Notes under the pieces: model-generated | Told to the model about the DNA's origin: nothing | The model's database searches: none | Seen by the model: only the letters and a program-made list of their open reading frames with translations | Part shown: one piece after another, positions 25,219-38,700 of the stretch | Numbering within the stretch: the first letter of the stretch is position 1 | Layout of the letters: each line of letters starts with the position of its first letter | NCBI RefSeq assembly: GCF_900496995.4 | Contig: NC_044027.1 | Location: 10,874,743-10,938,742 of the forward strand | Direction of reading: 5' to 3' | Length of the DNA stretch: 64,000 bases | Source of the DNA: Aquila chrysaetos chrysaetos | Lineage: Eukaryota; Chordata; Aves; Accipitriformes; Accipitridae | Position numbers and translations under genes: made by a program

Positions 25219-25600
25219 CTTATATAGCTCTCAGGGTACTGCTCTGTATCTCCGCTTGATCAGGTTCAAGCTGCAGCCCATCTCTGTTCCTGGCAGGATT
25301 TTCCCCCTTCATCCTGGCTCATGTGATCTGGAAAAAAAACTTCATCACTTGTAGTACAAAGAAAAAGGGACCTGGGGGCGTGAAGCAGGACGCAGCTGTG
25401 AAGAGGGGAAGGAGCTTCATGTTCTTGATCAGGGATTTCGCGACGACAGTCTTGTATGCTGTATCAGAGGTTTCTGATGTCAGAAAGTGAATAGTTACCA
25501 AGATCAGTCCCCCCCTCCACCCCCCCCGCCACTGGCTTTCTGTGAAATGGAGAGCTATGCAAATTCTGTTTCATTTTATACGCAGTGCAGCTACAGTTTG
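25219..25600 (-). promoter_or_regulatory. TNFSF8: TNFSF8 upstream region with candidate TATA boxes and G-rich tract
   Basis: On the minus strand a TATAAAA lies at 25580-25574, about 360 bp before the initiator ATG. A G-rich tract (runs of 7 to 8 G separated by 1 to 3 bases) lies at about 25530-25508. A second TATATAAG at 25226-25219 ends one base before the ATG. If the distal TATA is used, the 5' UTR would be about 330 nt and would contain an upstream ATG at 25501 opening 60 codons. Promoter identity is inferred from position and motifs only. Confidence 0.4.
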
Positions 25601-26294
25601 GTACAGTAAATCACCCCAGAGCTCTGCCTTCCTGTTGCACAGAGTAACCTCTTCTTGTTCTCAGTAGCATCCCAGAGCTGCGATCTCCAGAGCTCTGTGT
25701 TCAGAGCTGACCTAAGCTTGGAGCTTGATGACTGTTGCTTTTGCCTGTGAAGGTCTGGAGATGTTGGGTGAGATCTTCATTGAAATATTCAATGTGTCAG
25801 GAAGACATCTTTGATGCAGGATAAAAGTTCTAGGCAGAGGCATAGAAAGAAAGCAATCACACCAAAGCAGCTGAAAGCATGATGTTAGGATGTGCCCATG
25901 GAGGGTGTCTGTATTCACCTCCCTGCCCTGGCTTATTTGCAGCTAGTGAATTAATGTTCATTTCTACCCTGTCCACAAGCCTCTCCTCTGACCTAGCCTG
26001 GGACTATCACCCAGCCATGGGGCTTCTCACAGAACTCAAATGAGATTTCTTTAATGGGAAACATTCTTACTTCATTCCAGTGTGGAAGGACCAGTCATTT
26101 CTCACCCTGCATTTTCTGTGTGAGATGACTCCTTGCTTTCTGGCCAGTCCAACTCGAAAGACACTTGGGTGTTTCTGAAAATTTTCACAGTTAGATGTGT
26201 GTCCTCTTTTGATTTGTATCTATGCAAGCCAGTTAACTCGTGTAACATGATCAAAAAGACTAGGAGTGTTATTTCTCAGCTATTTCCAGTTCAG

Positions 26295-26400
26295 TAATAC
26301 AAGGACATCAGAGAGGCCAAACAGGATCTTACCAATGATCCATCTAGCTCAACATCTTGCCTTCAGCAGAGGGCAACAAGGGATGCCCTGGGAAGAATAT
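26295..26400. repeat. Old interspersed repeat, copy 1
   Basis: The stretch around ACCAATGATCCATCTAGC followed by TCAACATCTTGCCTTC resembles a widespread amniote interspersed repeat with the core GGTCCATCTAGCCCAGTATCCTGTCTTC (pattern recalled, family name not certain). It is diverged, with no coding capacity. Copy 2 is at about 40632-40705. Confidence 0.5.
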
Positions 26401-29400
26401 CAGAACAGAAAAAGGAGTTATTTATTGAGTATAATTCTCCAGTTTCCTCTGATTTGGGCTTGTGGGACTCCCAAACCGGAGGTAGTACCTTTCTATTTTG
26501 ATCCAATTCTTCTTTACACCCCTGGCATTATAGAGTCCTGGCATCTTACTATTATTACTACTATCTTTAATAAAATCACTGAAGCACAGCACTCCAAAGG
26601 CTTCTATAGATTTCCAAAGTAGTGTTTTTCAGAGCATCTCTTATCACTGTGGAAACAGGCACAATCCATTATAAGCAGAGACAAAGGGAAGCAGCCTCCT
26701 CTCCTTAAGGATGAGACAATAGTTTCACTTGGTCAGGCATTCCTCAGGAAATCTGTCGCTCAGGCCTGACAGGTTGAATGAGGTGGATCCTCACCCACTG
26801 GGTCCTGCCTAGTGGATGCAAAATTTCTGGATAGCTGCTAGCAGCAGTTGTTCTCACTCACCCTGGTTTGTAGTGGAAATTAATCTTGATTTGCAAGGGA
26901 AAGATATACACAGTGTTGCCTGTGAAAGTTCATTCAACCCCTTAAAGCAGCCAGTCCTGCAGAGCAGCAAACCCACCCTTTGAGAAGCAGAACATGGAGA
27001 CCCCCTAACATCAACCCTCCTCAACAATGTGACAGTTCTGAAATGTGGGAAAATCCAAATTACAAAGATCTTGCAATGACTGGCAGCAGCTACTATTCTT
27101 GAAAAGGCAGTTCAGCATCTCTTGCTCATGGCTGAGTAGATACATACCTCACCAAGGAAGATGATTTCAAGCGAATAATGGTGGTGTAGTTTTAAGGATG
27201 TCACAGCATGTTTGGTGTCATGAGGAGGGCACGGTGCTCTGTGAGCTTGTAGGCTTTTATGGTTGCACATGGATGTGCACGGTCAGCTCTTCAAACTGTA
27301 AAACACTTGTGCTAAACTTACAAGTAGACAACCAGATACTGTAGTGGTGATGACTACAAAAGAAAAAGCTATCAGTGAAAGCCAGTGAGGGAAAACAGGA
27401 CAAATTAATCTTTTGTGTAAACAAGTGCGATCCAGATTAAATTTGGCCTGTTACTTTCTAAGCTAAATTTGGTTAGCCCACTAGTACAGTATTGGAAACC
27501 CACCAGCGGTCAGCGAGTTGGAAATGCTGAAATCTGCTGCGAAGGTCACATAATAATATATAGGAGCATGGAGCATCCACTCATGCAGTGATATCATGCT
27601 ATACAGTGTTTCAAGACAACAAAGGCAAACACCTAAGATTGCCCCAGGTAACAGCAGGATCTATGAATGAGTCTCCTTTTGTGATGGGTGAAATGTCTTG
27701 AAATGTAGAAGTGAAATACTGCTCAGCTAAGACCGCTATACTGTTAAGGCAGCCAGTAATTTTTAAACAGGATAACACTGCAGAATGAGTGGATACTTCT
27801 GTACGTTTATCTTAGGCAGTAAATAAACCACTGCACCTCCCCGTTAAATAGGTGTTCTTGGTTGGGGTACTGTGGCTGTATATCCTGGCTTGTAGGTGGT
27901 GATGCACTTTCAAACATAACTTCAGTGCAATGCTCTGTTACCCTCCAGTTCCTAATAACATCACTCTACAAACCCTGTCACACTATCATCTGCCTGATTA
28001 TGCCTGACTTCCAGAGCACAGTTCACTGCTTTCATGCCTTCTGACCAATGTTACACCAATTCTCCCAAGCTCCAGTTCAAGACGCTAAATAGCAGGTGCT
28101 TCTGCTGTATTTGCATTCGCATGTGCTGCATCCTCTGCAGCAAAGAGCTTTGAGCAAAAGAACAAAGAGGGAGAAAACAAGTAAACCACAAAACCAACAG
28201 TTCTAATTATTTCTTTGTAGATATTGCAAATTACTCTTTTCAGCAGAAAAATACAAAATATCCCAGCCCCTTGTTAATATTTATTTATCTACTGCTCCGC
28301 TGAAAGGAAATAAACTTGCTGAGAACTGAAAACCCATCCACATGGTCAATGGAAATTCACCCTTGACTGAATTCTGTGAGAACTGAAAACCTTTCTAAAA
28401 GACATTAATGGCCAATCCTTCAAAGATGCATAGCTACCCAGGTGTCACTGAAATCCAGGGGAGTGAGGTGTATAGGTGCATTTAGAAGTTTCTGGTTTTA
28501 TCCTCGATGGGAACTGGGTCCATTTCTCATCAAAACCGTCATTCATGTTTACATCCATGTAGTGTGCTACCAGAACCTTGTCCTTAGCTTTTCAAGGTCT
28601 AAGAAAGCTCAGAGAAGATGCACCATAATGTGTATTTTATTACCCTGAGTCATCCCTAGTACCCAAAGATGCTGTTGGGCTTCTTATTTTCAAAGAGAGA
28701 CCCCATTAAATATAGGGTTATTTAACTTCAGCTGAGTTGCACTTGAGTGCATACATATAAACATGTGAGCACATGTGGACACTTGTAAATCATTTGATAT
28801 GGAAATGCCAGATCAGTAAATTGAGGTTACTGCAAAATGCCATTAGCACTCAGGGTATGAATCACCTTCTTGTCGGAGGTTTTTATGTTTCCTCTGGTGA
28901 ATCACTCTCTTGTATTGCACTTTGGCGTTATGTTTGCACTCCACATTTCAGCCCAAGCCAAGAGAAATGGGTGCCTGGGCCTGGGTTGACAAAGTTGTTT
29001 GGTGGGGTTTTTTTAATTGTATTTATTAGAATCTGTGTCCATTCATGTGGTCCTAATACAAGGTTGGTCGCAGAAAGAAGTAAATGACACTCCAATATCA
29101 CATTTCTAACACCGTTGCGAAGATATTGTTGGCTGGCACCATAAAATGGTCTTTTGAGGGAGATGCTGCATATCTCTCATCCAAGCCTTCTGCTCCTGCA
29201 ACATATTGGAAGGTTTCCAAGAATAGCAATGTTCTTTTCTCATTTTCTTTCTCAAATAAAGTTACTGAATAAAAATAGACATCAGACAGGAGGAAAATAA
29301 GAGAAAAAAAGAAAGGTTAGAGCTGCCATTGCACAGTATTATCTCCTTGGGAAGCTGCATAGCATTTATTCGTGCTGTGCAACTGTCTTCCTTGTTCAAA

Positions 29401-30552
29401 AGAATTATATCACTCAGCCTTGTAAGGCAATAAAAAACCAGGTACATTAAATTAGCTGAAAATTGGCTACAGGGGGAAAAACACCTTTTTATACTATAGG
29501 TGATACACACCATCCATCTCTTTTGAAGTGCAGGTAGAAACCAGAGGCATTAGGATAGATAATAAAATGCAATAATAAAGCAGTACAAATGGAACAGTTA
29601 TAAAACTGCAATAACTTCCACAGATTTGTCAGAGAACGCATTTGCTCTGTAGGAGTAACTGTCTGCCCAAACAGTAAGTAACAGTTCTTCCCATGTAGTG
29701 TCCTCTCCAAAGAAGGGAGCTGCCTGCTTTGCTGGAAAATCTTTGGTATCTTTCAGCAGCATTTGCTGGTAAGAGTCAATCCAAGTGGGAAAGCTCTTTT
29801 CTGGGTATTAAATGCCTCTGTATTCCGATTAATGAATTGGGAGTAAGATGAAGAAGATAATGCATGAATCGTAAAGCTGGAAGAAATTGGATAATTAATA
29901 ACATAGCTTAAATTAAAAAAAAAATGCAGAGTTATTTAGAATGTGATTTTCATGCATGTCTAGAGATTTCAGATACCTGAAATTCCAGTTATTCTGCTAC
30001 AAAACATCAGAAGGATCTTCATTTCCAGCATGGTTCTCATAATTTCCTGAAAACCAGGCTATTTCTGTGTGATTCAAGCAGCATAATAAAAAATTGAGCC
30101 ACCCAGAAGTATATTAAGACTCTGGTGCCTACTCTGGGGTCTAAATTCAAAAGAAAGAGTATCAATTTCAAGTTCATTAAGAGAGAGAAAAAGGACATTC
30201 ACACTTGCTGGCTGAGTATAGTTCTTAAAGTCTCTGGACACACCTGAAAATCTTGGCCTGAGCAAATCCATGAGGCGACTTGGGTCAGCAGGAGGAAGTT
30301 CTAATAAATGGATTTGGGTAGCAGGAAGAAATAACCGTAAGCACTGAAACCCACTGAAATGAAGGGAACGGCTCCATTTCATCGTGCTGGACTTTGGATG
30401 AGGTTTGCAGAGAACACACTGTAACCATGTGTTGTATGAGGGGAAGTGGCACTGAAACCAGCTGTATCCAGCTATATCCAGGGCTGGCAGAGAAATGCAG
30501 CATGGCAATCAAAGCATCATAGACAAGGATCTTACATTTAACATGTGTAAGA

Positions 30553-30640
30553 GATTCACAGATCTTAAGTCAGAAAGGGGCCTTTAGATCATATAATCTG
30601 ACATGCTATTCAGGAAAAGGGCATACGGTTTTACCCGGAA
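30553..30640 (-). mobile_element. Ancient CR1-like 3' remnant (tentative)
   Basis: The segment GATTCACAGATCTTAAGTC then AGAAAGGGGCCTTTAGATCAT and AATCTGACATGC resembles the diverged 3' end of an old CR1-type LINE seen in birds, crocodiles and turtles. It is short and degraded; the call rests on pattern memory only. Confidence 0.4.
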
Positions 30641-32340
30641 AACCTTGAAAATAATAACGCTGATGAGCCAGGCAAAGAACCATCAGGTGGGATCTGAGTT
30701 GTGGGACAGGATCAGGCTTGAGCAGCATTTTTCATCTGCATGTGGCCCTCCCACCTCACCTAACGAAGAGTATGAGGCATCTAGACACCTGGGGATGCAG
30801 ATGAGCAATGGTTTTGGAAATGATGACAGTGCCTCTTAGATGGAAAGGGGAACTCAGGTGTCTTTGGAGACATAGATATAAGGGCCTAGGTTAGGAAAGG
30901 CATTGCTCTGGAAGTGTCAGGCTGTAATAATAAGAATTTTCCCATGTGTGAATATGAAACTTTTAATAATTGGCCATGGTAAGAAGTGGAATCCTGAACT
31001 AAAGACTAGTTGATCTGATTTATGTCAAAAGCTATTATTTGTGTTCCCTGTGCATAAGAAGTATGTTGAAAGCTTTTGACTGAAGAGACATGAGCGATCT
31101 GGCGGTCAGATGGAAAATAATGAAACCTTCATAGGGACAACATCACCTCTGGTTAAACTTCGCTACAAGAGCAGAATTACAGCACGACTGAATTTAGCTG
31201 GCAGTATAATGTACCCAGATTAGAAATAAACACCACACAAAAAGATGGCATTCTACATTTGGCAGTTACTAAATCTCCCTGTGTCTTATAAAGAGGGAAA
31301 TATACAGCCTGCTCAGTGTGGCATTCGTACACTAAACCATACCAGGAAATAATACGAGAACCAGCGAAAAGCCGAAGTTGCAACTAGCTTGAAATGCAGT
31401 ATATACATCATGGGAAGAGCAGGAATGTAGGGTGAAAGTATATTTATAATTCTGGCAAGTTGAAAGGCTTCAGTAGTTCACCTTTCTCAAAGTAATAAAA
31501 CTTCATCACTCTTCTTCTCAGGGAAGAAACTGTGAAGTTGTTTATTTTTTCCATCCCTACAGTGCAAGGAAAGAAAGACCTTGCAAAATTTCCACTGTAG
31601 CGTACGTGATAGAGGCAGCTGCCTTAGGTACCAGAGCTGCCTTACATCACCTCACAGTCTGAGGTGGGTTTATCCTCACAGCACCTATTTAAGGTGGGTC
31701 AGTGTCGGTGTTTCTCCTCTACCTCCCTGTTAAAGACAAGTAACGAAGCATCAGAAGCTGAAAGTGCCACTATACAGGCTTGGTGGTTAAATACAGCTGT
31801 GCACTCAAGTCTGGGGACACTCTTCAGGTGTTGGTGCCCACTAAGGCTCCCTGAGGAGGTCCCCAGGCCTCTACAGAGTTGATGTGACATGGCTCAGGAG
31901 CCTGAGCACACACAGAAAAGCTGTAGCCAAGGGCATCTTAGCTGAAGTGACTTGTCAAAGTCCACACAAAAAATCGATGGTAAGATGATGAAATAAACCC
32001 TATCTCCTCAGGGAGATCGGAGCTTTCTCTCCAGATGTGGAATTGGTAGAAATCCTAAGAATGAGGCAAGGAGGTTTCCAAAAGCCTTGTATAATGAATA
32101 TCATCTGGAGTTTTTTATTCATGGCAATTAGCACAAGGTCAGCTTGAAGCTACTGGTAGCTTTTGGTTATGAGCTGGGCCTAGGACACCTGCAAGCAGTA
32201 GCTGCTTTCTAGTCTCCCATAACCATAGTTAAAGACAAAAAGCACCATAAGAAAATCTGCAAGTTCCCTCCTTGGAGCAGTGTAGCACTTGGCTGCAATC
32301 AACGTCTCTAAACAGAGCTGTTCAGAACCCAGCCATATGC

Positions 32341-32388
32341 AATTTACAATTATGTTAATTTACAGTTGTGCTAATTTACAGCTCTGCA
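32341..32388. repeat. Three tandem copies of a 16-bp unit
   Basis: Three head-to-tail 16-mers each begin AATTTACA: AATTTACAATTATGTT, AATTTACAGTTGTGCT and AATTTACAGCTCTGCA. The copies differ in the second half, so the duplication is not recent. Confidence 0.8.
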
Positions 32389-35264
32389 TTTTTCTGCAGT
32401 GAATTTTTGGAGTTGCCTGGCTTCTCACAAGCTCTACTCATTGACAAGGGGCAAGATTTTCACAAATGTGTTGGATGAAATACTTCTCAGCTCCCCAGGC
32501 CAATTCTGAAGGCAAGCATCAGTGTATGCTAGACTATGCTTTCTTGGTAAGTGACTTACGCTGGCTTAAAATAGTTGAGTTAGGTGCGTGAATCAGTTTG
32601 GTAATGTTTATGTCCCCAGCTCATATCACAGAGGGATCATAGAAACAGCCTAGACAAGTTGTTTGGTCTAGATATCTTTCAGATAGCTAAAGGCAGGGAA
32701 AAAGACTGGGGGTGCTTACGATTTAGGAGCATGAGCCTCATTAGCAGGCAGAGGGCTGGGAGGTTAATCATTGCGGTTCTTGTGAAAAATCACACCCACC
32801 TTTTGATATCACCATTCTGAGGGTGACAGCCACCAAATAAGCATAATGCACCGTGCCTGGGAATGAAATGATAAAAGACCATCATCAAGCAGAGATGACC
32901 CAGGGACTGAGAGCTGTCTCAGTTTGGTGCATCCAGGGAGGAGCAGTAACAGCAGGATAACGGAATTGAGGCATCACTGTGTCACACAACAGCCATGACT
33001 GCCAGGGCATGATCACCTCTGGAGAAACTGGCTGTTCATTTATGTAAGCCAGAGAAAATGTCTAAGTCACAGGAGAATGAAAAAGCAAAATCAAAATATT
33101 CAGCCTTGAGTGACAGTCCCTCTTTCTCCCTACAAAGGTAATTGTCAGGCAAAATACTGCGTCTGCCAGTATTTTCACTAGAACAGTTACCCTAGAAATA
33201 CCCAAGGTTTTTATCAAAGTTGTATTTCTTATCCAAAAGAAGGACATATCCACCATGGATCCTGTTTGTTTGCCCTCTTTGGAATTAAATTTGGTGTTTC
33301 CATCTTTGATTCCAATCACAGTGTACAAAAGCTGTGTGTATTCCCATTGATATTCATATCATTTCTACTTCAGCTTCTCTTGAATTAGTGTAACCCAGGA
33401 ACTTTAGCAATGTCAGTCTCAACTTATGCAGGCTTATGCTGAAAAATTTAATCTTGTCCGTTCTTGAATCCCCGACCCCCTGGATTTCCTTTATTTCTTT
33501 CTTTGATGCCTTTATACAAATGTCTTAGTACTTTCTTGGGTGTACAACACACAGCAGGTTTTGCTGATGGAAAAGCAGGTTTTTCACCCTGCCCAGAAGA
33601 ATCGGATGCTGAGATGCCCGAAGGACAATCAAGAAAACCCATCAACACGAACCACTATACCAAATAGCAAGTGTTTCTCTGGCAATACTACTTCTCCATA
33701 CTTTTTCCCCAGACTTTTCCACACTGGAGGCTTGCCAGCCTACACGTGGATTTCTAGCTGATTAGAGCAAAGCAGAAGGAATGCCACAACGTGAGGCTCA
33801 GCCATGTCTTCAAAGGTGCTACCATGAAACCAGCCCCACTTGGGTACCTGTGTGTTCCCACAGCAACCTGACAATTCAAAAGTAGCCAAAGAGTCAGGGG
33901 GTCCACCACCCAGAGCCATGGTTCCATGAGGCAGCAGCAAACACCACCCAGAGCAAGTCGAAGTTGTGCTAAATTCAGTTAACAAACCTGACCTGCGGTT
34001 TCATGCAAACCCTTTTTCCTTCTTTTAGACTATATGGGTTCATGCCCCCTAAATTTCGCTCTCAGTTTCAGGTATGAATGAATTGAAAATCGTTAGGTAA
34101 AAATCAGCTAGAAGAAACTACCTAGTCTGGACTAGTTTCAGTACAAACCTAAGCAAAACCACAGAATTGCTCATGGTTTCCAGACCAAACCATACATTTC
34201 ACCTAGTTTTTAGGGGTTTCATTATGAAAGTTTCATGGAGTCTGAAAAAAAAATAAGCATGATGTTTAAGCACTTCGAATTGCTATCTATACACTTTTGT
34301 CTACTGGGAATATAATAGTTGACAATGCAAGTCTTTGCTATCAGATGTCTGATTGCAAAGAGACAGTTCTCTGCACCGTGTGAACCCCCAGTTTGTTTTA
34401 AGTGAAAATAGATTGGTTTATTGGCCCTCCTCGGCTCCTGTCCTTTGGACTTGATTTTGGCCTTTGTATTGGTCTTGTTAGTATAGTTTCAGCCTTGAAT
34501 ACATACCTGGAAGACAAAAATCAAGGATTCTCTTTGTCATGGTGGGAAATCTATGGATGGTGCAGGCATGGCTTAGACAAGTCTACATCCTTTAGGTCTC
34601 AGGGTTTAAAGAGACTGGGAAAATACTAAGACTCTAGTGTTCTCTCTTATCGATTAACAGTGGCTTCTTCCAGCAGAAGATAAAACCTGGATCATTTCTA
34701 AGTCAGGCCAGGGAACTCATCAAGCACTTGGTAGCTCAGGCTGCTCACATGCATGTGAGTGTGGTGCAGCAAGGGCTGTGCACATAGAAGATAGCTTCAG
34801 TCTTGAGTTCATGACAGTCAAATAGTAGATGAAAATAGGAGCGAGATGAAGGATGGGCAGTAGTAGAGATATATTATACTGTAGAAAATTTGTCTTGAAA
34901 TATAACGCATTTTTAGTGATATATAAGCAAATGTGTGTATTTTTACTGGATACATTTCCAAAGGCTGTGTCTCACCTACTGAGCCAATTCTGTCATCCAG
35001 GATACATCAGTACTAATTCTTTTGCTGAATTCCTTAGAAATTACCTTACTGAACACAAATGAACCAGGAAACTCAGCTAGACTGGAAGATTTAATTTTTA
35101 AAGACAGCTAGCTTTCATTTCAAAGACTTCAAGTCATGATGGACCTGCCATTTGTTTCAAGGAGTCATGCCAGTGTTTAACTAACTTCAGTCTCACAGAT
35201 TTGCTTCTCTTTTCTATTGGATTGACAGAGAGTCAGACAGAAAAATAGAAAAGAGGAAAGCCTT

Positions 35265-35291
35265 GGGGGGGGGGGGGGGGGGGGGGGGGGG
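35265..35291. repeat. 27-base homopolymer G run
   Basis: Twenty-seven uninterrupted G on the plus strand, flanked by CCTT and TGTCACC. Pure G runs of this length are rare and error-prone in sequencing, so the true length may differ. The run can fold into G-quadruplexes. Confidence 0.9.
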
Positions 35292-35700
35292 TGTCACCTT
35301 GTCTGTCATTAACTCTCATTTCCAGTGGTCAAAACTTTGCTTTTCTTAACTTAAAATCACATGGACCCAGGTTCAAATTTCCTTCTTTCCTCAGTTTGAA
35401 TAAATAAATAAACCAAACTGATGAAATTTCTCTCAGTAAAGGTATTTTCTAGACCCCGAATCATTTGCTCACTCCTGCCACTGCAACTGTTTAGCAGGGA
35501 AAATCTGTGACAGAGTATGTTTCTCAGAACATGCAGGATGGGAAACTGCAAACTGCAGCTTCAAACAGTGCTTTGAATGAAAAAAAAACACAGCAAACAA
35601 TTGAAAGTTAGAGGCACTCACTCATATGCAAAAAAAATCCCATTTCACTGTGGCCACTGTTAAATCTAATGAGGCAGTTTCAGGATGTGTCTTGACAAGC

Positions 35701-35727
35701 TGTTTTGTTTTGTTTTGGTTTGGTTTT
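35701..35727. repeat. (TTTTG)n / (TTTGG) short tandem repeat
   Basis: Three TTTTG units grade into GGTTT units over about 27 bp in intergenic DNA. Confidence 0.75.
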
Positions 35728-38700
35728 AGCTATTTTCTAGAGGAGCTTGGTCCATGGGTAAAACTCAGACTGAAAGGAAATCTGGTTTCATGTCTGGTCT
35801 CTGCCACAGCCATCCTGCCTGACCGGTGCCATGTCACCTGCTACGTCCCACTTTCCCCAGTGGCTCTGGGAGAAAAGCAGCACACTCACCCAGGTGCAAG
35901 CTGGCCAAATGTACAGCCTCGCCATCTGTCAGCATCCCTTGGAACTGGAGGATAATTTTAGACAAGATAGTAATGACTGCCTGGAGTTTCTTAGGCCAAA
36001 AGCCCAAGGGAACAGGGTGGGAGGGGAGCGAATGACCACTCCGCAAGAAAAGTCACCAACACATGCTCTGCACTTGTCTGCTTCTTCTGTGAACACTTGG
36101 GGAAGAGAAATGTTTGAACCCAGCACTGAGCAGAAGGACCTGCTAATGCCTTGGGTCTATTGCAATATACCTAAGTCCAGCCTTTTCCACCCCAAAGCTC
36201 AAACCCTTTTACAACAAAGATCTACCTGATTTCTGCCATTTTACAGACAGGAAAATTAAAGTAGAGGATGGAGAAATGAATAACAGAGCAGAGAAACCCT
36301 GCATCTTTCCAAAGCCTTTGCCAGATGCATTGGACAAGTGAGATGCATGGAGCTGCAGTGGGTTTCTACCCTGAACTCAAACAGTTTGCAGAAACAGGAT
36401 CATGGGCCAAAGAAAAGCTCCACAAACACTCGTGACAGTGGGTTGTCCCTGCCGTCCCGGCTGAGCCCAAGCAGTCTCTTCACATGCAGCCGGGCAAGGC
36501 AGGGAATGAGGGAAGGATTTTGGTGAAGATAATGAGAAAGAGGAGGTGGTGGTGTAGGCTGTGAGAGAAGATGAAACAGCTTTGACACAAGCAAAGGAAA
36601 CTTCATGTTTGGAATTTCAAAAAATCGACTCAACATTTCTGCCATAGCAGATAAACATCTATCTATCTGTTTTATTACTGGGAATCTTTTTCTGTTTATA
36701 AATAGAAAAAGCATGTTACCTCATGTTATTTCCTCTGGGGTTTTTTGGGGGGTAGGTATATGTGGGTGGTAAACAGCTTGCAAAGAAGTTGTTGTTATTA
36801 TTAGTCAATATGAGGAACAGGAGGGCAGGGGCTGAGGCTGTGATGTACCGGGTATGGGCTAGCCACAAGCCAAATATAGGTCATTCACTCGCCTGCGGTG
36901 AAGGGGGGGACAGCACAGCCGGACCGTTAATCTGTGGCTGTGATTATTGTTGTTTTGCGATACCATCTATATTCCTATAAGCATTTTTCTTGCCAAAAGA
37001 CAATTTAGGCAGAGACACAAACACCTTAAAGTCTAAAAACTAGCAATGAGACATAAAAGTATCGATAAGCAGCTAGACAGGGTTATCAGTGCACTTGTAT
37101 AAGAAAGCTTTTTAGCCTTGACAAAGCCTTGCTTGTGTCGTGGTAACAGCTAGCAATGGAAACATGTGGTATTGGTTGGTACAAACGCATTACAAGGCAG
37201 TCTTGTAAATTCGCAGTCTGAACAGGCGATGAAAAGTCTGATAGGAAGCAAAAGCACAGAGTGCTGGTTATCTGGTCTTTAAGGCTCTGTCTTCCAGCCT
37301 GAAGTGCATGAGCTGCTCTTGCTTGCCTGGAGCATCCTCAGGGACGGGAAGCAAAGCCCTTCAGTGCTGGTGCATGAAGGATGGTCCTGCAGGGAGCAGG
37401 TCTGGTTTGGGGGAGGGGGAAAGGGAGGACCAACAGGAGCAGGGACTTTGGAGATGGGGTTCTGGGGCACCCACAGGCATTTCTGCATGTCCAGGTGGGC
37501 TGCAGGCACAAGGGAGAGTCTCGCCAAGTGATAGCTGGTAGATACGTGCCGGTAGGTTCAGCAAACCCAAGGTAAATTTAATCCTATGGGTGCCATGGCA
37601 TATTTGGGGTTTACTGTGGATATATCTGGCCGGTGCAGGCTTTAGAGTGACCTTCAGGGCAACCTTAACTATCAGGGTAGCGCTAGCCTGAAGGAAGTGA
37701 CCTGTGACAGTCATACTTCAGGTCTGTGTCAGATCCCACACCGGGGCTCTGGTCTTCTGAGTCTCAGTCCAAAATGGTGTGCAACCAGTTGGAAATATTG
37801 CAGTGGATTCCCCTCCTCTCAAAAATGCTGTTTCATTAAAAGCAAAACCCCTTTTCAGAAAGATGGCCATTCTGATAAAACTTAAGAAATGTAAAGAAAC
37901 TTTTACATTTTAATAAGCTTGAAAGACACAAGTTCAGCATTTTGGGACTGGAATGATTTCATTTTCCTATAAAAATGATGTTTTGTTTTGGAACACTTGA
38001 TATTATTTTATTTATTCAATGTATTTATTCAGCTGGAAACTATGGGAAAAATTAAGCCCTTTGATCTCTGCCACACTTTGGTGGTGGAGAGAGGGACTTT
38101 TTCTTTGTGATACATTTCTAGGATTTTTTTTTTTTTTCTGAATAGAAGCTATTCTCAAATTGCAGCATTAGAACCCAAATACAAAAGCTAGTTCCTGATG
38201 AGATGTTTGCATGACCAGTAGTTCTCCAGTGATAGCAAGCTCTGTCAGCACTTTTATTCAGTAATTCAGGAAGACTTCCCTTACTGCCGATATCTAATGA
38301 ATTTCATAACACTTTGAAAAATGATAGGTTTGCTTTGCTTCCCAAAGAGACACCTCAGTGCAGTAAGGTTTGGATGATGGCGCACAAAGACATGGGAAGT
38401 GGGGTCAGGGACTAGCAGACAGGCAAGGTAGGCGGAATATAGGAGGAGCTGGAGAAGTAAGGAGCTGTAGCAACAGTTGAGGGACTAGGTGGCTGAAAGA
38501 TTAAGTTTTTGGGTCCACAGGAATGGAAAGGATGTTTTTAATGAAGACAAGTCTGCCATGATATGGTTTAGAGCCAGGGCTCCCTACTTCTGCCACCACT
38601 ACATCTCACTTGGGAACATTGTCAAACGCACTGGAAAAGGAGCGTAGGGCCACCGAAGGGTCATGACTATTCACAGTGCAGCCACACATCACAGATGAAC

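Noticed and set aside
30074-30508. 144-codon minus-strand open frame
   Set aside because: No recognisable family, and no supporting splice or promoter context. It could be a remnant, but nothing in it supports a call.
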